Shown here in pieces: positions 46,937 through 56,101 of a stretch of 64,000 bases of DNA. Numbering within the stretch: position 1 is the first letter of the stretch; each line of letters begins with the position of its first letter. The notes beneath the pieces are model-generated. The model did no database searches, was not told the DNA's origin, and saw only the letters and a list, made by a program, of their open reading frames with translations. Made by a program: the position numbers and the translations under genes. Origin of the DNA: Schlesneria sphaerica (GTDB lineage: Bacteria > Planctomycetota > Planctomycetia > Planctomycetales > Planctomycetaceae). The stretch covers positions 2,852,001 to 2,916,000 of the forward strand of contig NZ_CP172346.1 of the NCBI RefSeq assembly GCF_044336245.1, written 5' to 3'.

Positions 46937-48022
46937 ATGAAACGATTGCGAGTCGCGGTGATTGGGGTTGGCGCTCTGGGCCGCCATCATGCTCGAATCC
47001 TCAGTGAGATGGAGGGAGTCGAGCTGATCGCCGTTGCCGACAGCCAGGCCCAGCGGGGTCAGGAAGTCGCCAACAAGCATCACACGTGCTGGGTCGCCGA
47101 CTACCACGATCTGCTCGATCGAAATGTCGTCGACGCCGTTTCTGTCGTGGTTCCCACCGTCGCCCATCGCAAGGTAGCCGGTGCCTTTCTGGAACTGGGA
47201 ATTCCGGTCCTCGTGGAAAAGCCCCTGGCCGGTTCGGTCAAGCACGCACGGGAACTCGTCGAACTTGCGACGCAGAACGAAACGCTGCTGCAGGTGGGAC
47301 ACATCGAACGATTCAATCCCGCCTTCCAGTCTGCTCAGAAACTGATCTCGTCACCCAAATACATCCGGTGCGAACGAACCAGCACGTACACCTTCCGTTC
47401 AACTGATATCGGCGTCGTCCACGACCTGATGATCCACGATATTGACCTCGTTCTCTCACTGGTAAAAAGTACTGTAAGTCGCTGTGAAGCGTTCGGAATT
47501 GGCGTGATGGGCCAGAACGAAGACGCGGCACAGGCCCGACTGTACTTCGAGAACGGCTGCATCGCCGATCTCACAGCCAGTCGCATCAGCCCGACGGTGT
47601 CTCGCTCAATGACCGCCTGGTCCGCGTCCGGTTGCGTCACTGTCGACCTGAATCAGCGGGACGTCAAACGCTATGCACCAGGACTTGCCCTGACTCACGG
47701 AATGCCACCGCTGCAACGAGCAGCTCAACCCGGTGCCGACCTGGAAGCATTGAAGAAGGACGTCTTCGGCCAGTTCATCAAAATCGAAGAAGCGCCTGTT
47801 GAAGCGGGTGGCCCTGACGCCCTGACTCAGGAACTGCGTGAGTTCGTTCATTGTGCAGTGACCGGCGAGAAACCGCTGGTCGACGGTCTGCAGGCACTCG
47901 ACGCGATGTCTGTCGCAGACCGCATTCTGGACAAGGTCGCTAAACATCAGTGGGATGGACACGCGCAGGGACCGACGGGGCCGTACCCGCAGTCCACGGT
48001 ACCGCTTCGCCGCGTCGCCTGA
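46937..48022 (+). CDS. Gfo/Idh/MocA oxidoreductase, GnnA-like (UDP-GlcNAc 3-dehydrogenase candidate)
   Basis: About 361 residues. Rossmann loop VAVIGVGALGRHHARIL, strand VVDAVSVVVPTVAHR, catalytic Lys in VLVEKPLAG near residue 95, then LLQVGHIERFNPAF and DIGVVHDLMIHDIDLVL. The last two motifs and the position directly after lpxA match GnnA, which in Acidithiobacillus oxidises UDP-GlcNAc at C3 before GnnB transamination to UDP-2,3-diamino sugar (known biology, from memory). No gnnB-type transaminase is in the window, so the call is a candidate only. The ATG at 46937 was chosen because the upstream 11 codons are not conserved in type. Confidence 0.75.
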   Translation: MKRLRVAVIGVGALGRHHARILSEMEGVELIAVADSQAQRGQEVANKHHTCWVADYHDLLDRNVVDAVSVVVPTVAHRKVAGAFLELGIPVLVEKPLAGSVKHARELVELATQNETLLQVGHIERFNPAFQSAQKLISSPKYIRCERTSTYTFRSTDIGVVHDLMIHDIDLVLSLVKSTVSRCEAFGIGVMGQNEDAAQARLYFENGCIADLTASRISPTVSRSMTAWSASGCVTVDLNQRDVKRYAPGLALTHGMPPLQRAAQPGADLEALKKDVFGQFIKIEEAPVEAGGPDALTQELREFVHCAVTGEKPLVDGLQALDAMSVADRILDKVAKHQWDGHAQGPTGPYPQSTVPLRRVA

Positions 48023-48424
48023 TCTGCACGAGCTGCCGCTTCCTTGCGTAAAGAGGTTCGTCCACTTGCGGAGGCACCGCAGCGCGCCTCGGCAATCAGC
48101 GGCATCGCCACTGTGGCCGCATCCACTGTGGCCGCATCCATGGGGGCGCTTTCTTGTGGCCGCCATCAACGCTGTCAGGCAAAGCCATTCTAACGCCCCT
48201 GGACTAGTCCTCCGCGCCCGCTCATTTCCAATCGTGACTTCGGAATCTGACGTCACGCGGGACCACACGCATCTGCCCACGTCGCTATTGCTGGGAATGA
48301 ATTCCGGACCTAGAATGCGGGTTCTTCGAGGAAATTCGCAATTAGCCGTGACGGCGTGAGTTATGGCAAGCGTGCCTCAACACCAGGACCCCGCGAGGGA
48401 TGCGTGCCCTTTGAACTGCCCGAA
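48023..48424. repeat. Intergenic region with a 15-bp direct repeat
   Basis: About 400 bp before dxr. The unit CCACTGTGGCCGCAT is present twice in tandem at 48108-48137. No other feature recognised; promoter for dxr-rseP may lie here. Confidence 0.7.
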
Positions 48425-49591
48425 ATGAACCGGATCGCCGTCTTGGGCGCCACCGGCTCGATTGGCACCAGTTGTCTCGATGTCATTGCCGCACACGGTT
48501 CCCGTCTGCAGGTAGCGGCTTTGACCGCGCACGCTCGCTGGGAATCTCTGGCACAGCAGTGTCACCAGTTCAAGCCTCAGTTCGCCGTGATTTCTGACCC
48601 TGCGGTCCGCGCGCAGATGGGTGGCAACGCCTTCCCGCGTGAGACCGAAGTTCTCTTCGGACCTGATGCTCTGGAACGGATCTCCGCACACCCGGATGTG
48701 GACACCGTGGTCTGCGGGATCGTCGGAGCCGCCGGACTTCGTGGAGCGTGGGCCGCGATTGAAGCGAAGAAACGGGTCGCCATCGCCAATAAAGAGACGC
48801 TCGTCGTCGCGGGCCCGCTCGTTATGGACCTCGCAGCGAGAACAGGTGCAGACCTGATCCCCGTCGACAGCGAACATAGCGCCATCTTCCAGGCTCTGCT
48901 CGGAGGACGACGCAAAGACCTGAAGCGGATCGTACTGACCGCCAGTGGTGGGCCGTTTCGTGGCTGGTCGAAAGAGCGGCTCGAACGCGATGTCACGATC
49001 GAACGGGCACTGGCTCACCCCACCTGGCAAATGGGTCCCAAGATTACGGTCGACTCGGCCAGCATGATGAACAAGGCGCTGGAAGTGATCGAAGCCCGTT
49101 GGCTTTTCGATCTTGAATTCGACCAGATCGGCGTAATGATTCACCCGCAGTCGATCGTGCATTCGTTCGTCGAATTCATTGATGGCAGCGTTCTCGCACA
49201 GCTCTCACCACCTGACATGAAGCTACCGATCCAGTACGCATTGACCTATCCAGAACGATGGACGGCTTCCGGTCCCTCGATGAACTGGGCTCAATCGTAC
49301 CAGCTCGAATTCTTCCCTCCGGATCTCGAAGCGTTTCCCGCTTTACAACTTGGATTTGAAGTCGCTCGCCGTGGGGGAACCTGCGGTGCGGTATTGAATG
49401 CGGGCAACGAAGTTGCCGTGCAGCGTTTTTTAGATGGCAGCTTGAAATTTACAGAGATCCCGCAAGCCTGCGGAGATATTCTGAACGGACACAACTTCGA
49501 TGCTCAACCATCCCTGTCGGAGCTGCTTCGGCTGGATGAGTGGGCTCGAAAGGAGATGCAAGCATGGAAATCCTCGCAGTCGACTTGCTGA
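48425..49591 (+). CDS. dxr: 1-deoxy-D-xylulose 5-phosphate reductoisomerase
   Basis: Second step of the MEP pathway, making 2-C-methyl-D-erythritol 4-phosphate with NADPH. About 388 residues (E. coli 398). NADPH loop RIAVLGATGSIGTSCLDVI, ANKETLVVAG, the metal and substrate motifs PVDSEHSAIFQ, TASGGPFRGW, KITVDSASMMNKALEVIEARWLF and HPQSIVHSFVEF are all intact. ATG at 48425 fits the family start; a GTG seven codons upstream has the better ribosome binding site (GAGG, 5 nt). The end overlaps the start of rseP by 28 bp. Confidence 0.96.
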   Translation: MNRIAVLGATGSIGTSCLDVIAAHGSRLQVAALTAHARWESLAQQCHQFKPQFAVISDPAVRAQMGGNAFPRETEVLFGPDALERISAHPDVDTVVCGIVGAAGLRGAWAAIEAKKRVAIANKETLVVAGPLVMDLAARTGADLIPVDSEHSAIFQALLGGRRKDLKRIVLTASGGPFRGWSKERLERDVTIERALAHPTWQMGPKITVDSASMMNKALEVIEARWLFDLEFDQIGVMIHPQSIVHSFVEFIDGSVLAQLSPPDMKLPIQYALTYPERWTASGPSMNWAQSYQLEFFPPDLEAFPALQLGFEVARRGGTCGAVLNAGNEVAVQRFLDGSLKFTEIPQACGDILNGHNFDAQPSLSELLRLDEWARKEMQAWKSSQSTC

Positions 49592-51576
49592 AGATCTTTA
49601 ACAACCTGACCAACGTCGGACTGGCGGCGATTGGGCTGGGTCTGGTGATCTTCTTACATGAATTGGGCCACTTCGCCGTCGCCAAGTGGTGCAATGTCTT
49701 TGTCGAGCGATTCAGCATCGGCTTCGGCCCCGTCCTCTTCAGCCGTAAGTGGGGCGAAACCGAATACGCCCTGTCACTGATCCCGTTCGGTGGTTACGTC
49801 AAGATGCTGGGTCAGGATGATGCCGACCCGAGTCAGCTTACCAACGAAGAAATCGCTCAGGACCCCCGGTCCTACGTCGCCAAGTCCGTCTTTCAGCGAA
49901 TGGCGATCATCTCGGCCGGCGTGATTATGAACGTCCTGACCGCGCTGCTGTTCTTCGTCATTGTCTTCAAAACGGGCTTTCCCACATCGCCCTCACAGAT
50001 TGGCAATGTCCGCCCCGGAATGCCCGCATGGGAGGCAGGACTGGATGCCGGCGATCGCATCAACAAGATCAACGACAGTTCCGTCAGCACTTTCCCGGAA
50101 CTGCAGCTCGCCGTTGCACTCTCGTCCGGTCCGCTGAAGCTTGAGGGAACTCACGCTGATGGGTCCCCATTCCAGGTCACCGTCAATCCAGACGCGTCGG
50201 GCAATCATCCCCGTATCGGCGTCACCCCGATGGAAAGCCTGACCGTCTATCAGATCTCTCCCAGCCATGCGACTGCACGGGCCACTCCGCCGTTCCGCCG
50301 CGGCGATCGTATTCAGAAAGTGAACGACACCCCCGTTGCGACATCCGTGGACTTCCATCGAGAAGTCGCTGCGAACGCCGGTGCAACACTGACGGTGACC
50401 GTGCAGCGCGCCAAGGATGAAAACGGCGAGACGCTGCCCGAGCCCACCACCGAAACAATCACGATCACGGATAATTTCTTCCGTACGCTCGGCCTGACCC
50501 TGGACTCCGGCCCCATCGCCGCTGTGCGACAGGGATCCCCTGCCGAGAAAGCGGGACTGCGAAAGAATGACAAGCTCGCCGTGCTCGATGGCCTGAACAT
50601 CGGCACGCAGATCGATCCGCTGAAGCTTCCTGTCGAGTTCGCCAAGCGAGCTGGCAAGGAGATCGAAGTGATTGTCACCCGCCAGAACACCGGGGCGGGA
50701 CAGGAAAGTGTCACCCTGAAGCTGACACCCGACAACATCCCCGGCTGGCTTGATCAGCCCGTTCAGGAAGGGGAACCTCTGTCGATTCCGTCGATCGGAG
50801 CCGCCTTCCACATTCTGCCCGTGATTCTCTCGGTCGAACCCGGAAGCTCTGCCGAGAAGCTGGGAGTGAAACCGGGACCGATCAAGAAGCTGAGCCTCAC
50901 CCGCCGTGAGACAGTTCCACCGACCCAGGACGAAATCAAAGATGCCGTCCACACCATTAACCTGGACGACGCAGACGGCAAGAAAAACCGCAACAACTGT
51001 GCGTTTGCCTTCTGGCGGGTTCAACAGCTTCCCGACCGAAAAGTCACACTGACGGTTCTGGAAGACGGCAAGCTGAAAGATATCGAGCTGGAACCACAGC
51101 CTGATCCCGAATGGCCGCTGCCGATCATCGGTCTGGGTCTGGAAGCCGAACAGCTGGTCCAGAAAGCCGACACCCTGGGCCAGGCCTGCATGATGTCGTT
51201 TGCTCACACGAAAAGCTCAGCACTCAACATCTACCTGACCCTCCGCAGCCTCGTGACGGGCCGTGTCTCTTACAAGGAACTGCACGGACCACTGGGCATT
51301 GCCAACGCCGCCTATCAGGTGGCACAGCAGGGCTGGATCGCCATGTTGCTGTTCCTGGGATTCCTGAGCGTGAACCTGGCAGTGCTGAACTTCCTGCCGA
51401 TCCCCGTGCTGGATGGTGGTCACATGGTCTTCCTGATCTGGGAAGCCGTCACACGCCGACGGCCAAGTGAACGAGTCATGATCGGGGCGACCTACGCGGG
51501 CTTTGCCTTCCTGCTCTGCCTGATGGCCCTGGTCCTGTACCTCGACCTGTTCATCCACCCCTTCGCCAAGAAATAG
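49564..51576 (+). CDS. rseP: Site-2 metalloprotease RseP/RIP, enlarged PDZ region
   Basis: Intramembrane zinc protease that cleaves anti-sigma factors and signal-peptide remnants. About 670 residues, versus about 450 in E. coli. HELGH (His32, Glu33, His36) lies in the first transmembrane helix and the LDG motif in PVLDGGHMVF near 615. Between them are GGYVKMLG and a long periplasmic part with at least three PDZ-like modules (VRPGMPAWEAGLDAGDRI, AAVRQGSPAEKAGLRKNDK, SVEPGSSAEKLGVKPG). AAAGGAG lies 9 nt before the ATG, inside the end of dxr, so the two are translationally coupled. Confidence 0.93.
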   Translation: MEILAVDLLKIFNNLTNVGLAAIGLGLVIFLHELGHFAVAKWCNVFVERFSIGFGPVLFSRKWGETEYALSLIPFGGYVKMLGQDDADPSQLTNEEIAQDPRSYVAKSVFQRMAIISAGVIMNVLTALLFFVIVFKTGFPTSPSQIGNVRPGMPAWEAGLDAGDRINKINDSSVSTFPELQLAVALSSGPLKLEGTHADGSPFQVTVNPDASGNHPRIGVTPMESLTVYQISPSHATARATPPFRRGDRIQKVNDTPVATSVDFHREVAANAGATLTVTVQRAKDENGETLPEPTTETITITDNFFRTLGLTLDSGPIAAVRQGSPAEKAGLRKNDKLAVLDGLNIGTQIDPLKLPVEFAKRAGKEIEVIVTRQNTGAGQESVTLKLTPDNIPGWLDQPVQEGEPLSIPSIGAAFHILPVILSVEPGSSAEKLGVKPGPIKKLSLTRRETVPPTQDEIKDAVHTINLDDADGKKNRNNCAFAFWRVQQLPDRKVTLTVLEDGKLKDIELEPQPDPEWPLPIIGLGLEAEQLVQKADTLGQACMMSFAHTKSSALNIYLTLRSLVTGRVSYKELHGPLGIANAAYQVAQQGWIAMLLFLGFLSVNLAVLNFLPIPVLDGGHMVFLIWEAVTRRRPSERVMIGATYAGFAFLLCLMALVLYLDLFIHPFAKK

Positions 51577-51615
51577 TGATCGGCGCCATAATCGCCGCCT
51601 GAGTCTCGCACTCTT

Positions 51616-51704
51616 TCACAGGTCGGGGACAGTCTCCTTTCCCATCAGAACAAGCCTCGAACAGGGCGATTTCTGATTGGAAAGCTGCTGTCCCCGACCT
51701 GTGA
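51616..51704. repeat. 17-bp inverted repeat flanking a 55-bp spacer
   Basis: The arm TCACAGGTCGGGGACAG is matched exactly by its reverse complement at 51688-51704, followed by TTTTTT on the plus strand. It lies 40 bp after the rseP stop. It could be a large terminator stem or a palindromic repetitive element (REP/MITE-like); the long loop favours the latter, the T-run the former. Confidence 0.7.
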
Positions 51705-51844
51705 TTTTTTCTGAGCCGACACAACGCCCGGGTCCCTGGCAATCAAGAACCACGTCCCTGTAGCGGACAGCGGCGTTGCACAGAGGCTTGCTCATGACGG
51801 CGGTCAATTGGGCGTGGTCACGAGGACTACTTCGGGTCATAAGC

Positions 51845-51932
51845 CACTGCTTCGCATGGCACGGTAAAGCAGAGTTTTTTCATCGATTGATACCCGCAAC
51901 GGCACTGCATGCCCGAAGACGGTCATACAGTG
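51845..51932 (-). repeat. Two-hairpin repeat element, inverted single copy
   Basis: Read on the minus strand, the first hairpin is 51903-51932, beginning CACTGTATGACCGT and ending CATGCAGTG, and differs by only a few bases from the copies at 58910 and 59065. The second hairpin (51845-51872) keeps CTGCTT/AAGCAG. Order, orientation and spacing match the 59-kb array, so this is the same element. Confidence 0.75.
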
Positions 51933-52095
51933 GCATTCCCACTTCCCGCCTGGGCGGGATCGCTGGAACGGTGCTCCGGGCGTCGAGTGCACCGCTGCTT
52001 CTCATTGTGTTCCGGGGTCCCGCAGAGGCTTCGAATGACACTACCACCTCAGGATCGAGCCACTTCTGACGGTTTAGGTCCACTCTCTGTCCAGC

Positions 52096-52125
52096 AAAAA
52101 GCCCCGCCGTTCTTCCACGCGGGGC
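52096..52125 (-). terminator. Rho-independent terminator of the esterase gene
   Basis: Stem GCCCCGC/GCGGGGC around an 11-nt loop with AAAAA on its left, which reads as TTTTT after the stem on the minus strand. It lies about 110 nt past the stop of the minus-strand hydrolase. Confidence 0.8.
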
Positions 52126-52233
52126 CGATCATTCCGCCCTGTCCCAGCAGAGCGAATCGAAAAAGGAAGTGGTTCAGAGGTTGAGATCACTCAATCCCCT
52201 GAACCACTTCGCAAACTTTCGCAAACGGCCGAA

Positions 52234-54264
52234 TCAGTCTCGTCCCCCCTGCAGCAGCAGCACGCTGGGTGCTTCCAGTAGCTCAAACACTTTCCGGGTG
52301 CTGCTGTAGGCTGCGGTCAGGCGTGCCGTATCGAGCGGCTGGCCGCCCCCCGAGACTCCCCCCTGAATCGTAACCGGTCGAGGTGCCACCAGAGCGGCAA
52401 TCTCTCCCACGTCGCCAAAGTCGCGCAGGATGCCCGGCACCATCAGCCCCATCCGCAAGCCTCGATAGGGCTGATCCGTCACATAGCTGCCCAGTGAATC
52501 GACGGCGGTCACTCGCGTGATCCGCTGATCCAGTGCGGCGGCGCACAAAGCAACCAGCCCCGCCGTTCCCTGCCCCGTAATCAGAACGTCATGCGGCAAG
52601 GAACCGTCACGTTCAGCGATGGCATCCAGAGTTCGGCGCACGTCCCAGACCCATTGACCGAGCAGCGGGCGACCGATCCATATCGACCACTCGGCCGTGT
52701 TGTGGTCCGGTGCGTGACCAATTTTGTCCCGAGGATCGGCGAACTGTCCGGTGGCTCGCAGCTCAGGAGTCACCACAGCCCAGCCCCCGTCACGCAGACG
52801 AGTCGCCAGATCACCCGACCAGGCTCGCTCCAAGCCTCCATCCAGATCCAGCACGATCGCCAGACGACCCGGTTTTTCTGGCAGATCGCGGCGTGCGACG
52901 GTCCGTAGACCCGGTTCGACGTTGAACGCCAGCTTCTGGTCCTTATCCGAATTGCCCGGCTCGACGGCCAGATCAAGAGCCGTCCGCTCGGGCTGTCCAC
53001 CCAGAACCTGAATCAGACTTTCCACTCGCTTGGGCCGAGCCTTCTCCCATTCTGCTCGATCTGCGGGAACGGGCCGCTGTTCCGCCAGGCGAATCGCCTC
53101 GGTGGCGGCAAAGCGAGGAATCGTCAGATAGTCGTCCGGCCGCGATTCATTGGGGTAACACAGCAGCATCTCGCGGGGCTCAGGTTGCACGGGTGGTTCC
53201 GGAATGGGTGAACCATCCCCTTCTCCCTTCAGGTGCTTCGCCATCCAGCCATACATCGCTTCCCGCATTTCCTGATTGTAATCGTGAGGCGACTCAATGA
53301 TGGTATGTTTGGTAGACGTACCGAACAGGCGCGCGATCGCTTCGGCCCGGGCGACCGATTTTCGTGCCTCATCCACAGAGAACTGAAAGGCGTCCTTCGT
53401 CGCACTGGTCACCATCAGCCCCCGGTTCGCGGCGAGTCCCAGCACATCACCTTCTTCCGTGAATCGCAATGCCCCTGGTACCACCTCACAGAAGCAGCAA
53501 GCCGCCCCCAGATAGGCCTGATAATTCCCCACCGAACAGGTCGGGACAACGCACTTCAGCCGTTCATCAAACGCCCCGGCGTACATCGTCTGGTTGCCGC
53601 CGCCACTGGCGCCGGTAATGCCGATCCGATCCGGGTCCACTTCGGGCCGGCTCCGCAGGTAATCCACAGCCCGTCGATTCTCATAGACCTGAAGTCCGGA
53701 AAGAGGCAGTCCGACGGGCAACACCGTCGCCGCGGTCATCTCACCGTGATATTCACCCAACGCTTTTCCAACAGCTCGTTCGCCTGAACCGAACGCATCC
53801 ACACAAAGCACAAAATAGCCCAGCTTGACAGACCCGATGCACCGTGACTGAACTGCCGGATCCTGCTTTGCCCCCGCCCAGTGACCGTGAACTTGCAGAA
53901 TTGCAGGACGTTTCCCCGGTTGATCAGGAACGTAGGCGTTGGCCGTCATCCAGACTCCGGGGCGCGTCTGAAAGACCAGCTTCTCGACGCGGTAACCTTC
54001 CCGCTGAAAGGTCCCCAGCACCTGCGGAGACAGGTCACAGTCTGTCTCAGGGAACCCACCCCACGCCTTCAGCAGGTTCTCCCGTAGCGCGGCACGCCGC
54101 TGCTTCCAGTCATCCATCGACGCGGGGGGGACGTCCCCTGCACGCAGCGTCTGGGCCTGATTCTTGATGAACGACAGGAATGAGGCCCCATTGTCCTGTC
54201 CCAGGACCAGTCGACTATTCAGTAACAGCAAACAGACCGTAACGATCAGCATGCGACGGTGCAT
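52234..54264 (-). CDS. Secreted tandem alpha/beta hydrolase (acetyl xylan esterase-like)
   Basis: About 676 residues. The ATG at 54264 opens a signal peptide (MHRRMLIVTVCLLLLNSRLVLG). The first hydrolase domain (about 40-355) has LQVHGHWAG as oxyanion strand, a nucleophile elbow GITGASGGGNQ with Ser near 218, and a late His in ESPHDYNQEMR. The C-terminal half (about 390-670) repeats the fold with LVVDLDGG-like and DHNTAEWS segments, but its elbow reads ITGQGTAGLVAL with no Ser, Cys or Asp nucleophile near 563, so it is probably inactive. Planctomycetes use such esterases on plant or algal polysaccharides; the exact substrate is unknown. Confidence 0.83.
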   Translation of the reverse strand: MHRRMLIVTVCLLLLNSRLVLGQDNGASFLSFIKNQAQTLRAGDVPPASMDDWKQRRAALRENLLKAWGGFPETDCDLSPQVLGTFQREGYRVEKLVFQTRPGVWMTANAYVPDQPGKRPAILQVHGHWAGAKQDPAVQSRCIGSVKLGYFVLCVDAFGSGERAVGKALGEYHGEMTAATVLPVGLPLSGLQVYENRRAVDYLRSRPEVDPDRIGITGASGGGNQTMYAGAFDERLKCVVPTCSVGNYQAYLGAACCFCEVVPGALRFTEEGDVLGLAANRGLMVTSATKDAFQFSVDEARKSVARAEAIARLFGTSTKHTIIESPHDYNQEMREAMYGWMAKHLKGEGDGSPIPEPPVQPEPREMLLCYPNESRPDDYLTIPRFAATEAIRLAEQRPVPADRAEWEKARPKRVESLIQVLGGQPERTALDLAVEPGNSDKDQKLAFNVEPGLRTVARRDLPEKPGRLAIVLDLDGGLERAWSGDLATRLRDGGWAVVTPELRATGQFADPRDKIGHAPDHNTAEWSIWIGRPLLGQWVWDVRRTLDAIAERDGSLPHDVLITGQGTAGLVALCAAALDQRITRVTAVDSLGSYVTDQPYRGLRMGLMVPGILRDFGDVGEIAALVAPRPVTIQGGVSGGGQPLDTARLTAAYSSTRKVFELLEAPSVLLLQGGRD

Positions 54265-54701
54265 CTCAGTTTCGCTCTTCAATTCGTGTGATCCCGTTTC
54301 AGTAGTCCGGTGCAGTGGATGACGATTGAAGAAAGAGACTAACCAAGTCGCTCGCGCAAGTCACACGTCCTGCGTCGTTTCAAAAGCAACCGCCACGAGA
54401 AATGACCTCGATACCGCATCTCCGACCCCGTTTAGGTCAGCTTCATCGAATCCCGTCACAGACGCGAATCCGCAACCCCTGCATTCGAATACATCGGCCA
54501 GAGATCGCCGCACTTTGGCGAGCCCTCCAGATGCTTTGTTCGGACGCGCCGCGAGATCACGGGGCCACCGAAGGAACCCGACGCTGCGGATTGGCTGAAT
54601 TTTATCGGTCGAGCGACTATCATTCCCGGCGCACATCCCGTGCGACGCCGCGGGCGTCTGTCGCGAATCCCAATACACGTTTCTACTGCTCAGGAGACAA
54701 C
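54265..54701. other. Divergent intergenic region, about 440 bp
   Basis: Separates the esterase and PfkB genes. The open frame leading into the PfkB gene from 54402 is not protein-like before the chosen ATG. No repeat or RNA gene recognised. Confidence 0.4.
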
Positions 54702-55775
54702 ATGCTCAAGATTTCCCCCACTGGCGATTTAGACCTGCTTTCGCTGGGGGCACTCGTGCACCGACTTGACCCCGGTATCATCCCTTTCCGTAAAGCCTCG
54801 GAATGCCGTATTCACGTCAGTGGTGGAGAATTCAACGTCGCCGCCAACCTGTCGGATTGCTTCCGCCTCAAGACCGGTGTCGCCTCGGCCATGGTGAACT
54901 ACCCCATCGGCGATCTGATCGCTGAGCGAGTTCGCGCGATGGGGGTTAAGCCGTTCTACAAGCGCTTTGAGCATGACGGCGTGACCGGCCCTAACATGGC
55001 CACTGTCTACAGCGATCAGGGACTGGGCGTACGCGCTCCCGTCGTCTTCTACAACCGCTGTAACGAAGCGGCCGCTCAGTTGAAAGCGGGCGACTTCGAC
55101 TGGAAGTCGATCATGGCAGGTGGCGTTCGCTGGTTCCACAGCGGGGGGATCTTCTCGGCTCTCTCTTCGACCACACCTGACCTGATCATCGAAGGGATGA
55201 AGGCCGCCAAAGCCGCAGGCGCCATCGTTTCGTTCGACCTGAACTTCCGCGCCAAGCTCTGGCAGATCTCCGGCGGGCTTGCCACGGCTCAGCAGACGCT
55301 GCGTCGGATTGTCGAGAACGTCGACGTTCTGGTCGGAAACGAAGAAGACCTGCAGAAGGGCCTGGGACTGAAGGGCCCCGACGTAGAAGCCAAGTCGAAA
55401 ATCGACCCTGCCGCCTTCGTTGCCATGATGGACGACGTCGCCAAGCAGCTCCCGAACATCAAGGTCGTGGCCACGACCCTGCGGGAAGTCCATACCACCA
55501 ACCGGCACGACTGGAGTGCCGTCTGCTGGTACGAAGGGAAGACCTACAACGCACCAACCTGCGAACTCGACGTGTACGACCGCGTCGGTGGTGGCGACGG
55601 CTTCGCCGCGGGATTCATCTACGGCTTGCTGAGCGGTAAGTCTCCCGATGAAGCCATCAAGCTCGGCTGGGCCCATGGTGCGCTGCTCACCACGTTCCCC
55701 GGCGATACGACGATGGCGACACTGGAACAGGTCGAATCCTTCGCCAAGGGTGGCTCGGCCCGCATCCAGCGCTAA
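54702..55775 (+). CDS. PfkB-family carbohydrate kinase (2-keto-3-deoxygluconate kinase-like)
   Basis: About 357 residues of the ribokinase fold. N-terminal HVSGGEFNVAANLS is the substrate glycine motif (GGxxxNxA). The C-terminal PfkB signature is YDRVGGGDGFAAGFIYGLL, with the catalytic Asp in GGGD. IVSFDLNFRAKLW and VLVGNEEDLQKGLGLKG resemble KDG kinases. The start ATG has AGGAG 5 nt upstream. The body is longer than typical ribokinase and carries an insertion around 215-250. Probably acts in uronate or sugar-acid catabolism; the assignment to KDG kinase is tentative. Confidence 0.85.
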   Translation: MLKISPTGDLDLLSLGALVHRLDPGIIPFRKASECRIHVSGGEFNVAANLSDCFRLKTGVASAMVNYPIGDLIAERVRAMGVKPFYKRFEHDGVTGPNMATVYSDQGLGVRAPVVFYNRCNEAAAQLKAGDFDWKSIMAGGVRWFHSGGIFSALSSTTPDLIIEGMKAAKAAGAIVSFDLNFRAKLWQISGGLATAQQTLRRIVENVDVLVGNEEDLQKGLGLKGPDVEAKSKIDPAAFVAMMDDVAKQLPNIKVVATTLREVHTTNRHDWSAVCWYEGKTYNAPTCELDVYDRVGGGDGFAAGFIYGLLSGKSPDEAIKLGWAHGALLTTFPGDTTMATLEQVESFAKGGSARIQR

Positions 55776-55805
55776 GTCATCTGGATCGACTGTGTGTCAA
55801 TGCAA

Positions 55806-55839
55806 ACAGGGCGGGAAGGCAATCGGTTTCCCGCCCTGT
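55806..55839 (+). terminator. Hairpin downstream of the PfkB gene
   Basis: A perfect 12-bp stem ACAGGGCGGGAA/TTCCCGCCCTGT around a 10-nt loop, 30 nt after the stop. No U tract follows, so it may stabilise or terminate the transcript. The rest of the 55776-56101 gap holds nothing I recognise. Confidence 0.65.
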
Positions 55840-56101
55840 CGCATTCAGTCATCCCGTCGATCGTCGCCCCAGCCCCGATGCAACGATCCGAACCCCGGAG
55901 GCATGCCACTTCTCCCTGCCGTTTGCGCCTCATGGTCCCGCTTCACATCCGCTGATGCTGCGGAACAGAATCACTCAGGAGACGCAACGGTGAGGAGACG
56001 CAGGTGCCGGACCTCCCCGTTTCCCGAAGCCCCCTCGCCGTGAACTCTCCGCTCACGAACAGAAGCGGTCTCGGGTTATCACTCACATCCACTGACGTGG
56101 A

